Shown in pieces: positions 56,005 through 64,000 of a DNA stretch of 64,000 nucleotides (position 1 is its first letter; every line of letters begins with the position of its first letter). Source of the DNA: Halichoerus grypus (taxonomy: Eukaryota; Chordata; Mammalia; Carnivora; Phocidae); assembly GCF_964656455.1 (NCBI RefSeq), contig NC_135722.1, positions 87,167,313 through 87,231,312 on the forward strand, written 5' to 3'. The notes beneath the pieces were generated by a model. The model did no database searches. It was given only the letters and a program-made list of their open reading frames with translations, and had not been told where the DNA came from. Made by a program: the position numbers and the translations under genes.

Positions 56005-56135
56005 TCCTCACTGTGCAATCTTTGAACCTCTAGGACTCCTCCATGAGATGGGCACTATTATCCCTGCTTTTCCTATGTGGGAATTAAGGCTGAGATGTTA
56101 ATGTTCCTCAGTCACCCAGCTAGAAAGTAAGGCTG
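56005..56135 (-). repeat. MIR fragment
   Basis: 'gggcactattatccctgctt' and 'cctcagtcacccagctag' follow reverse MIR order. Confidence 0.65.
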
Positions 56136-56149
56136 ATTAACACCCAGGC

Positions 56150-56275
56150 CTGGCCGAGTGACTTTCATCAGCTTCGTGGGATTGCCAGGAAGATGAAGCA
56201 AGATGACATATATGAAGTGCTCATATGGTGCCTTGCACACAGTGGGTGCTTCCAAAATGGTAGGTACCATCCCTA
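56150..56275 (+). repeat. MIR 3' part
   Basis: 'gatgacatatatgaagtgc' and 'ggtgccttgcacacagtgg' then 'gtgcttccaaaatggtagg' are the MIR tail. Confidence 0.65.
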
Positions 56276-56279
56276 ATGC

Positions 56280-57135
56280 CTTCTCTGAGTCCTTTTTCAC
56301 CTTCATTTAAATCCAATAGAAATAGAGTCTACAGTACGCAGATTTATTAACTCCCAACTCACCAACAGTGGTCTTTTCTTCAGAGGGACTTGGTCACACA
56401 GTTAATTCATTTTAATAGCCACCAAACACTAATTTCCAGATGTGCTCAAGCTTACTAACACTTGAGGTGTTAGATGATGGTGCTTTGCAACCAAGAGACC
56501 AAGATACTGTTAAATTATTTCAACACTCAAAATTTCCAAGGAGGAATGTTCCTCTTATCTCTTCTCTTAGAAAATGTCCATCTTTATCTCTCAATCTCAT
56601 CCTCCTGTGAGCAAAGTTCTTGATATAGTTGCTTGACTCCCACCAACTCGACTCCCCATACATATTTTCCGAGGCCTCCCATGGAACAATTAAGCAGCGC
56701 AACTCAGCATGTAAGAGGCTGAATAGAGAAAGTAGAGAGGGAAAAAGGAACTCAAGACACCCAAGAGGCCAAGGGCTTGGGCCAGGAAGAAGTCATTCCA
56801 TGAAAGGGTTGGCCTGTGTCCTTCCACTCGTTCCTTATGACTTCCCACACCCCACCCCAAGCAGGAGAGCAGATTTGTTCTGCCACCCATGACGCTAACA
56901 TCACCAGAGCCAAATGAGAATGGTACCAATCTATCCAGGAAAACCAGATTCTTCCTCCCCGAACCCTGACATCCACCCCTCAGTTACCTCCAGGGCAGGA
57001 CACCCCGGTATGGAAGACCAGTGTCCAGAGCTGAAGGGGACGACACATGGCGTGGTGGTGGGGGCAGAGTTGCAGCCATAGGACCATGGAGGTGGTGTCA
57101 GGGCTCCTGGAGGGAAGGAGATGGGGAAGGGAGGA
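56280..57135. other. Noncoding DNA, no recognised element
   Basis: Single-copy. Opposed frames of 60-87 codons overlap, and no exon is supported. Confidence 0.45.
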
Positions 57136-57139
57136 ACCA

Positions 57140-57375
57140 GTGTCTATTGAGAACATACTATGTGCCAAGGATTTGGCACATATAATCTTATTTAATCCCC
57201 ACAGAAATCCTGTGGGGTAGGAATTATTATCCACTTTCTACTAACGAGGAAACAGAGGATCAGCAAGGTTAGGTAACTCGCCTGAGGTCACATGACTACT
57301 GGGGTGGAGCCAGAATTTGAATGCATGTCCTTTGATTCCAAATCCTATGTTTTTGCCGCTAGCACTAGCACCCTA
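57140..57375 (-). repeat. MIR SINE
   Basis: Strong reverse match: 'gagaacatactatgtgccaag', 'ataatcttatttaatcccc', 'gaggaaacagaggatcagc', 'ggtaactcgcctgaggtc', 'ggagccagaatttgaatgc'. Confidence 0.88.
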
Positions 57376-57389
57376 TGCGATCAATTCCA

Positions 57390-57600
57390 GAGGGTTGACT
57401 CTGCCATTTGTCCATGTTACCTTGTGAACTTGCCCACGCTGCTTACTTTCTCAGCTTGCTGATCTGGAAAGTGGGGATAAGTCCAGTGCCTACCTTATAG
57501 GGTTGTTGTAAGGATTAAATGAGGTATGTATATAAAGTGCTTAGAGCACTGCTCAGCGTGTTGTACAGGTTCTGTTAAAGTCAGCCATTGCATTTACTTT
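57390..57600 (+). repeat. MIR SINE
   Basis: 'gttaccttgtgaacttgcc', 'gctgatctggaaagtgggg', 'gggttgttgtaaggattaaatg' and 'agtgcttagagcactgctc' follow MIR order. It lies back-to-back with the previous antisense MIR. Confidence 0.82.
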
Positions 57601-57899
57601 TACTGTCGATGCTGCTATTCCTACGACCTTGGAAAAGGCAAGCTTCCACTCTGTGCCTTGGTTGTTTCATCTGTGAAATGAGTGGGTTGGACTGGATGAT
57701 GCCTAATCTTTCCAATAAAAAGAAATAAAAATTTATTTCCAGCAATAAAATTCTATTACTCCCCTAGGCATTTCGTTTCCCGCATGGGCTAGTCCAAGTT
57801 TATCTACCCAACCTGCTTCCCTCTCAGAACTGCCCTGTTGGGTGCTCAGTACTTACCACCATGCTCTAACCCTGGCGCCCAGCTTGTTTTTGCCACTGC

Positions 57900-58250
57900 C
57901 AAACTCCTCCGAGCCTTCACTCCTACTCTTCACCTTTCCTTGATCATCCTTGCTTTCCTCTGCCAATTTAAATTCTATACTTCTTTCAAGGCTCAGATTA
58001 AAACTCATCTCTTCCATGAAACCATCTCTGGCAAGCCCCACCCTGAGATGACTTTCCCTTCACTTAAAATTCCCTCAGCTATTATGCCCATAATCTGAGT
58101 CACGCTGGTTCCAAATGGTTTATATTGTCTCATTTAAGTCTGTTTGATTTACCCAATTCCCTCAAAGTAAACTCCCCAAGGGCAAGTTTGTTTTCTACTC
58201 CGTGTAGCCGAAGTGGTGCAGGCACCGTGCTGGGTGCACCATTGGTGAAT
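57900..58250 (+). repeat. L2-type LINE 3' end
   Basis: 'ctttcaaggctcagatta', 'aaactcatctcttccatg', 'ccatctctggcaagccc' and 'ctccccaagggcaagtttg' are the L2 3' end in order. Confidence 0.75.
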
Positions 58251-58407
58251 GAAGGGGCAGACGGATGCGTCAGTTATTCCTTCCTCCGCCAATGGCGGAG
58301 CACCGCTGCTGGGGAGGGAACTTTCTGCGGAATGGGGCGGGCTGGAGGGGGAGAGGTAGCCCTCTGCCTGCAGAGGAACGGGAAGCTTCTGAAGAAGAGC
58401 CTTCAGA

Positions 58408-58628
58408 GAGGGAGGCAAACCATGAGAGACACTTAACTCTAGGAAACAAACAGGGTTGCTGGAGGCGCAAGGGGCCAGGGGATGGGTAACTGGGGGATGG
58501 GCATTAAGGAGGGCACGGGATGTGATGAGCACTGGGTGTGACACGCAACTGATGAATCACTGAGCTCTACATCTGAAACTAGTGACGTACTATTAAGTTG
58601 GCTAATTGAATTTAAATTAAAAAAAGAA
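58408..58628 (+). mobile_element. LINE-1 3' end, 5'-truncated, carnivore type
   Basis: 'gaggcaaaccatgagag', 'gatgggtaactgggggatggg', 'gcattaaggagggcacgg', 'gatgagcactgggtgtg' and a tail at 58616-58626 match the 3' ends at 7120 and 18600. Flanks rich in 'gaaga' words may be the duplication but are ambiguous. Confidence 0.88.
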
Positions 58629-58737
58629 GAAGAAGAAAGAGGAGTTCAGGGATGAGCAAGAGTTACCAGAGTGCGAAAGACAGTTTTGTCAAGATGGATC
58701 AAAGGATGTATTTTAGGAGGGAAACAGTTTAGGGACA

Positions 58738-59238
58738 GTGGTAGGAACTGAAGTTGGAAACGTGGTGTTTTCAGTTATCAATGGCATTAGGTCTTTATTC
58801 CCAAATGCTAAGGTCCATGTCAAATTTAAAAGCTATATGAAGAGCTTTATTTATTTATTTGGTATTAAAATACCTTTTAAAAAAAGAAATCATGGTGATG
58901 GTAATTTCTTGTTTCTCATTTCATTTTGTTTTGTGTTCGCATCTCTACTTGACAAACTAAAGACCTGGCAATGCTGTGTCAGAAGGAAAGTCTCCAGGTC
59001 TGAATTCCTGGAGCTACTGCTGGAGAGTCATGGAGAGAATATGGACTCCAGGATCAAGTACAATGTTGATGTAACTCAGGAGGACGAGCAAAGATTTAGA
59101 ACTTCTAAGAAATTTCTGCCCATGAGGCCAGCAGATGTGGCCCGCGCTTACAGTGGAGGCTTCAGGGAAGTGAAGGGGAGAGGCAGTTTGATTTGTTTTG
59201 ATGGCTTTAATCCCTGTTCTCTCTTGTCAGAGGTGTGA
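58738..59238 (+). other. 166-codon open frame, unrecognised
   Basis: The frame opens shortly after the L1 tail and is free of recognised repeats. The first half is AT-rich and hydrophobic, the second half (from about 58960) is polar with a balanced amino-acid mix, and it is the only sizeable repeat-free frame without an equally long partner on the other strand. I recognise no domain, no Kozak-type start and no convincing splice signals. It may be chance, or the second half may be a decayed exon. Confidence 0.15.
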
Positions 59239-59239
59239 A

Positions 59240-60800
59240 CCATTGGAGATGCCTACTCTGTCTCTCCTCTTCCTTTGTGCTCCTTTCCCCTGTTGGCAAT
59301 TTCCATCCGCTGCCCCTCCCTCCCAGGGAGGGAATGGAATGTGTCCTTTCTCTGCGTGCAACTCTGACTTTATCACCAATCTTCCTGTCTTTCAAAGCTA
59401 GGGCTGTCAACTGTGATTTCTCATCTCCAGGTGCGAAGGAAATTGCCCCTTGTAAGTGTTCGCAGGGCTCAGGCCCCCCGCCCCCCGGAGTGGCTTCAGA
59501 GCCTGTCAGGTGAATTTGCACTAATGAGATTAAAGTAGGTGTGTTGGGACTTTCAGACATTTTTGCCCAGATCCCTCCAAAATTCCTAAGGTAAGAACTT
59601 GCCTGAATCAATATAATAGTAATTTCAAATCTTGAACTGTCCCTTGTTGGGCATTTTAGTTATTCAACGGCAACAAGAGTGCAGTTGAGGGGCCCTAGAA
59701 ACAAAGGTGTTGGGGGGGCAGGGGCGGGGGCTGGGCTCTCAGGTGGAAAAGGTATTTCAAGACCTATATGGCAACTTTCAGTTTGTTCAATAAGTGCTTA
59801 TTCTAGTTGGGATTTACTCCACAGATGGTTTGCCCTGGGCCTCACGGGAGTTTTGGTTGAAAAAGTAAGCAATCATAACAAAAGGAAGAGGGGGGTTCCA
59901 GAGGGTAAGGGAGAAGGCCTAATCAGGAGGCAGGGAGAGGGACCGGGGATGATGACGAGGAAGGGGGCTTCAAGGCTGCCTCTGGAGATGTGGGCAGGGG
60001 TATTGAGTCAATGGGAGGGCCTGGAGGCTGGGAAGGATAGGGAGAAAGAGAATTCATTGTTGCTGAAGCCATCATAACTCAGAAGAAACTGAGGCTTGGT
60101 GAATAGCAGAAGCCTGAATTGTCTTTGCTCTGCTGTGTGACTTTGGGCAAGTCACTCCATCCTCCTGGGCCTCAGTTTCCTCAGAATAAAGTCAGGGCAT
60201 GGCACCGCGGAGGTTCCTTCCAGTTCTGGTGTCTTATTCTGAGACACTTCCCACGTTTGCTGCCTCCTGAGATGTGGGCTCAAACTATGTCCTGGGCTCG
60301 AGGTAGGGAAGGGAGGAAGGAGGGGCTGAGGCAGCTGGAGTCCGCAAGGACCCCGCTGCAAATACATTGATGATGGCCCACCAGAAAACTAAGCACAGCC
60401 CAAGGGGAGAGATGACATTCTGCAAACCCGTGCTCTAGGACACTGGTGATACCCAGAGGCAGCCCCACATGCTTGACATTTGAGCAGGTGGAATTCATGC
60501 AGCTAAGCTAGCTGGACAAGAGGCTTTCCCATCATACACATATATGCACACCACCTTTATGCCCACCTCTGGGTCTTTGTTCTATCCTCCTATTTATGGA
60601 CTCCTTCCATATCCCCCTCAACTTTTTCCAATTACACTCATAGACAACGGTTCTAATCCCTCCAGGATCCAGTTGGTGTTGATTGCCGTTGCTAATGGAG
60701 CAGAGATAAATTGTATGCCTCCCTATCTCCTCTCCTGTGACACAGAACGACCTTGTCTAGATAAGTGATCATTCATCGTCTTCCAGAGTGCCAAGGTGTT
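59240..60800. other. Noncoding DNA with a short MIR piece
   Basis: A MIR core lies at about 60120-60200 ('gtgtgactttgggcaagtc', 'gggcctcagtttcctc'). The remainder is unrecognised. Frames of 72-134 codons overlap on both strands around 59200-59610 and 59680-60080 and lack domains. Confidence 0.5.
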
Positions 60801-60804
60801 GGGT

Positions 60805-61176
60805 AAAAATGAGAAGGAAATTCTGTCACATGCTACAGTATGGATAAACCTTGAAGACATTAAGCTCAGTGAAATAAGCCAGTCACAAAAATACAAATAT
60901 TGTATGATTTCACTCATATGAGGTACCTAGAGTAGTCCAATTCATAGACACAAAAAATATAATAGAGCTTCCTAGGGCCTAGGAGGAGGGGGGGGAATGG
61001 GGAGTTAGTGTTTAATGGGTACAGAGTTTCAGTTTGGGAAGATGAAAAAATTTCTGGAGATGGATGATGGTGGTAGTTGCACACAATGTGAATATATTTA
61101 ATACCACAGAACTGTACACTTTAAAATGGTGAAATGGTGATTTTTATGTGTGTGTATTTCACCACAATAAAAAAAG
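60805..61176 (+). mobile_element. Old LINE-1 3' end
   Basis: 'gctacagtatggataaacc', 'ctcagtgaaataagccagtc', 'gtatgatttcactcatatg', 'gaactgtacactttaaaatgg' and 'tatttcaccacaataaa' are the L1MA/MB 3' end in order, with its A-rich end at 61167-61176. Confidence 0.9.
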
Positions 61177-61187
61177 AGTGAAGGGCT

Positions 61188-61369
61188 GGGGCGCCCAAGT
61201 GGCTCAGTCAGTTGAGTGTCCAACTCTTGATTTCAGCTCAGATCGTGATCTCAGGGTTGTGAGATATAGCCCTGCGTTGGGTGGAGAGCTCCTCTCTCTC
61301 TCTCTCTCTGCTCCTCCCTACCCTCATACCCCTCTCACTCTCTGGCTGTCTTAAAAAAAAAAAAAAAAA
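61188..61369 (+). mobile_element. Older CAN-SINE next to the L1 tail
   Basis: 'ggggcgcccaagtggctcag', the 'caactcttgatttcagctcag' variant and a (CT)n middle, ending in a 17-base A-run. The flanks 'gtgaagggct' and 'gtggagggct' are a near-perfect 10-bp duplication. Confidence 0.92.
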
Positions 61370-61379
61370 TTGGAGGGTG

Positions 61380-62285
61380 GAGGGCTAACTCCCTGCACAA
61401 AGGAACCTGGTTTTGTCCTCCACTGGGCTTCTTCAGCCAGGCTGTCAAGTTCTAGAAGCCTACTAGCCTTTTGTTGATTGAATTTATCACCATGTCTGGT
61501 GAGTTCCCATTTGCATAGTTAACAGGATATGTTGACACTTGAGTTGGTTTTGAATTTTTGGTTCTTTTTTGTATGGTGGCCATCCCTCAGTTCTTGCTAT
61601 CTATCACCACACAGAACAGTGCCTCGCTCATCAGCATGTGAAGGAGGTAAGTGACTCAGTGATTAAGAAACTCAGGTGAAGAGCAGGTGGACCTGGAGGG
61701 TGAAGCAAGAGGACAGAAATAATAGGGGTTGGTAGGAGTGCGAGCTGTGCTCTAATGGCTGAGAAAGGGAAAGAGAACAGTGAGGGCGGGGGGCGGGGGG
61801 AAGATACAATAAATAGGAGGTCAGGTTTCCCGTGTAAGTGGGGGGAGCACATCTCTTTGGAGGCTGCCAGTTTGAAATGTGAATGAGTCATAGGAACCAG
61901 CCATAGCACTGGAATTTCATCAAAACCAGAGTTCACTGAGACCTCTGGAAAATGAAATTATCTTATCTCTTCCCCTCTCTGTCTCTGGTTCCTATCAATC
62001 TATGTCACTTCTCCTCATCCCTTTCCATTGGCACCAGAAGCCTGAGTGCCAGGGGCACCCCGCTAATTAATTACCCTTGGTCTATGAGCACAGGTGTGCT
62101 TTTGTCAAGATTTCCATCCCTGGGAAAAAATCAGTTTTCGGCTCTGATGACATCCCTGCTGGTCTAGGTTCCAAAAGTCTTTCTGCCTCGAACTTTTCTG
62201 GGACTTCACATTAACTCTGCCACTATTTCATTCAGCATTTATTAGACACCTACCTTAGAGCAAGAAGTGACCTTAGAAGTCATCT
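61380..62285. other. Noncoding DNA, no recognised element
   Basis: Single-copy. A 101-codon minus frame (61631-61936) is a compositional product of the purine-rich plus strand. Confidence 0.45.
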
Positions 62286-62287
62286 AA

Positions 62288-62456
62288 TCCAGGGCCTCCT
62301 GAAACATCAAAGTGCATGTGAATCACAAGGTGATCACGTTAAGAGGAAGTTTCTGATTCAGTTGGTCTTGGGCCAGCCTGGGCCCAGACTCTGCACTTCT
62401 CACACGCTCCCAGGCGATGCTGATGCCGCTGATCCCTGAACCATACTTTAAGTAAC
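62288..62456 (+). mobile_element. MER5A-type hAT fossil
   Basis: 'caaagtgcatgtgaatcac', 'gaagtttctgattcagttgg', 'gactctgcacttctcac', 'ccaggcgatgctgatgccg' and 'ctgaaccatactttaag' follow the MER5A order. Confidence 0.82.
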
Positions 62457-62466
62457 AAGAATCTGG

Positions 62467-62582
62467 TCCAGCCATTCTCAGCCCTTGCTATATACATTAG
62501 TTTCACCTGGTGAGCTTTTGAAAAATATGACAACCTGGGCTTCACTCCCAGATGTTATCATTTAATTGGTCTGGATACAGCC
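62467..62582 (+). mobile_element. MER5-type hAT fossil, partial
   Basis: 'gccattctcagcccttgc', 'catt agtttcacctgg', 'cttttgaaaaatatgac' and 'aattggtctggatacagcc' resemble a second, truncated MER5-family copy directly after the first. Confidence 0.6.
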
Positions 62583-62799
62583 AGTCTTTATTTGTCTAAA
62601 AATCTCTTCAGTTGATTCTATTGAAGAATAGCAACTGCGGGAAACTGTAGCTCTGCTCAAATACCTTGATTTTACATCTTTCTTATTGAAACTGTCAGAA
62701 TGAAATCCCACCTTCACTGCCCTACCTGTCCCTCCAGTTGACCTGGGATTGAATTTCCTATTGTGAGAATATTAACTGTTGTAATACAATAAGAAAAAC

Positions 62800-63055
62800 T
62801 AACACTGAGTATATACTATACAATAGACATCATTGTGAGTACTTTACATTTAAATCTTACAATACCTCGTGTGGTAGATGCTATTATTATCATCCTCCTC
62901 CTCTTTTTTATAGATGTGAAAACTGAAGCACAGACAGGTAAAGGAACTTGCTACAGATCACAGAGCTAGTGAGTGACAGAGCCAGGATTGGAACTCAGAA
63001 AGCCTGGTTCCAGAGCCAACTCTCTTAACCGTTACATCATTCAGCCTCCCTCTGC
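62800..63055 (-). repeat. MIR SINE, nearly full length
   Basis: 'gtgagtactttacatttaaatc', 'tagatgctattattatcatc', 'gatgtgaaaactgaagcac', 'cacagagctagtgagtgac', 'gattggaactcagaaagcc' and 'ctcttaaccgttacatcatt' give the best MIR match in the window. Confidence 0.9.
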
Positions 63056-63180
63056 AGTGCTGTAGCCAGCAGCAGCTGGGCAAAGATGAAGGAACTATGC
63101 TCTTTCAATTAAAATTTTTATTGATATGCTAATTTTTTAGTCTTTTTGTTGTAGTTTTTTAAAACGGTGCACTTTTTAAT

Positions 63181-63382
63181 TTTTTTAAAGATTTTTATTA
63201 TTATTTATTTATTTGACAGAGAAAGAGACAGTGAGAGAGGGAACACAAGCAGGGGGAGTGGGAGAGGGAGAAGCGGGCTCCCTGCTCAGCAGGGAGCCCG
63301 ATGCGGGGCTCGATCCCAGGACCCTGGGATCATGACCTGAGCCGAAGGCAGACGCTTAACGACTGAGCCGCTCAGGCGCCCC
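63181..63382 (-). mobile_element. Young CAN-SINE nested in the tail of an older SINE
   Basis: 'ttaaagatttttattattat' to 'cgctcaggcgcccc'. The flanks GGTGCACTTTTTA (about 63166) and GGTGCACCTTTTTA (about 63386) are its duplication. It sits on the T-rich tail side of the SINE at 63402-63653. Confidence 0.93.
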
Positions 63383-63401
63383 AATGGTGCACCTTTTTAA
63401 A

Positions 63402-63653
63402 AAAAGATTTGTCTATTCATTTGAGTGAGAGAGAGAGAGAGAGTGAGAGAGAGAGAGAGTGTGTGAGAGAGAGAGAGCTTGAGTGTGGGGGGGAGGGGCA
63501 GAAGAAGAGGGAGAGAATCTTAAAGCAGACTCCCTGCTGAGTGTGGAGCCCAACGAGGGGCTCCATCCCATGACCCTGAAACCATAATCCGAGACCATGA
63601 CCCGAGCAGAAACCAAGAGCCAGATGCCTCACCAACTGAGCCATCCAGGTGCC
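63402..63653 (-). mobile_element. Older CAN-SINE with (GA)n expansion
   Basis: Antisense SINE with a long GAGAGAGA middle (63424-63477), the older 'gaaaccaagagccagatgcc' variant and a head ending 'gccatccaggtgccc'. GTCTTTTTGTTGT (63140-63152) and GTCTTTTCGTTGT (63657-63669) look like its duplication, enclosing both SINEs. Confidence 0.9.
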
Positions 63654-63669
63654 CTTGTCTTTTCGTTGT

Positions 63670-64000
63670 TTTTATGCGTCAAGTTAATTTCACTTTCAAA
63701 GTCACCAGTGATGCAAAGCTGTGTGTGCACGTACCTTACTTTCTACTTTCCATTCCATCTGTCCACTCTGAAGTTCTTTGTACTCGTGTGCAGTAAGAAT
63801 ATTTACTCTTCATGAATGGAGCCTGACCCAGGTCCAGGACAATGCTCTGAGAAGGAGTTCAAGCTGCATCTCCCTCCTCCCAAAGGGTTTGAAGAAACCC
63901 ACAAGCTCCAATCTGGCAAGACTTATTTCTGGAGTAGTCACCAACGTAACGGGGTTCATCCATGCCAATGATCCCTTAGCATATACCTCTCCAAAACAGA
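63670..64000. other. Noncoding DNA, no recognised element
   Basis: Single-copy DNA to the window edge. No exon or repeat recognised. Confidence 0.5.

Overview
The window is nuclear DNA of a placental mammal, almost certainly an arctoid (bear/seal/mustelid-type) carnivore. The main evidence is at least sixteen tRNA-Lys-derived CAN-SINEs. The young ones carry the head seen in arctoid carnivores, unlike the dog SINEC_Cf or cat heads as I recall them. Carnivore-type LINE-1 3' ends are also present. I found no protein-coding exon, tRNA, rRNA or known small RNA gene that I can defend. Nearly all open frames are short chance frames, frames inside transposons, or frames inside one tandem repeat. The window reads as intergenic or deep-intronic sequence.

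Layout. 1-6.3 kb is mostly single-copy DNA with MIR remnants. 6.3-7.5 kb holds two carnivore L1 3' ends in opposite orientation; the second appears to carry a 3'-transduced flank. 8.7-10.35 kb has two SINEs and an old L1 5'/ORF1 remnant. 12.3-20.7 kb is a decayed ERVL-class provirus remnant, split by a 4.67-kb internally deleted L1 (14110-18778) that is itself split by a SINE (17768-17957). 21.6-28.6 kb holds older L1 copies, a hAT fossil, SINEs and a candidate solo LTR. 31156-34012 is a 2.86-kb G-rich minisatellite of 25- and 32-bp modules with 57-, 88- and 247-bp higher-order organisation. 34.3-36.4 kb has a MER5-type element and a second candidate LTR. 37.1-37.65 kb is the only CpG island. 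38.6-48 kb is gene-poor DNA with many MIR/L2 fossils, two young SINEs, and a candidate regulatory element with a G-quadruplex-prone tract (42.88-43.27 kb). 49.6-52.2 kb holds two old L1s and nested SINEs. 53-64 kb is more MIR/L2/MER5 DNA with L1 3' ends and SINEs.

Nothing forms an operon or pathway. What the window offers is a readable insertion history (ERVL, then L1, then SINE; SINE into SINE tail; L1 with transduction), a structured minisatellite carrying an E-box core in most modules, and an orphan CpG island that could be the promoter of an unrecognised transcript. Boundaries of old repeats are approximate because they were judged by eye against remembered consensus patterns; target-site duplications were read directly and are exact to a base or two.
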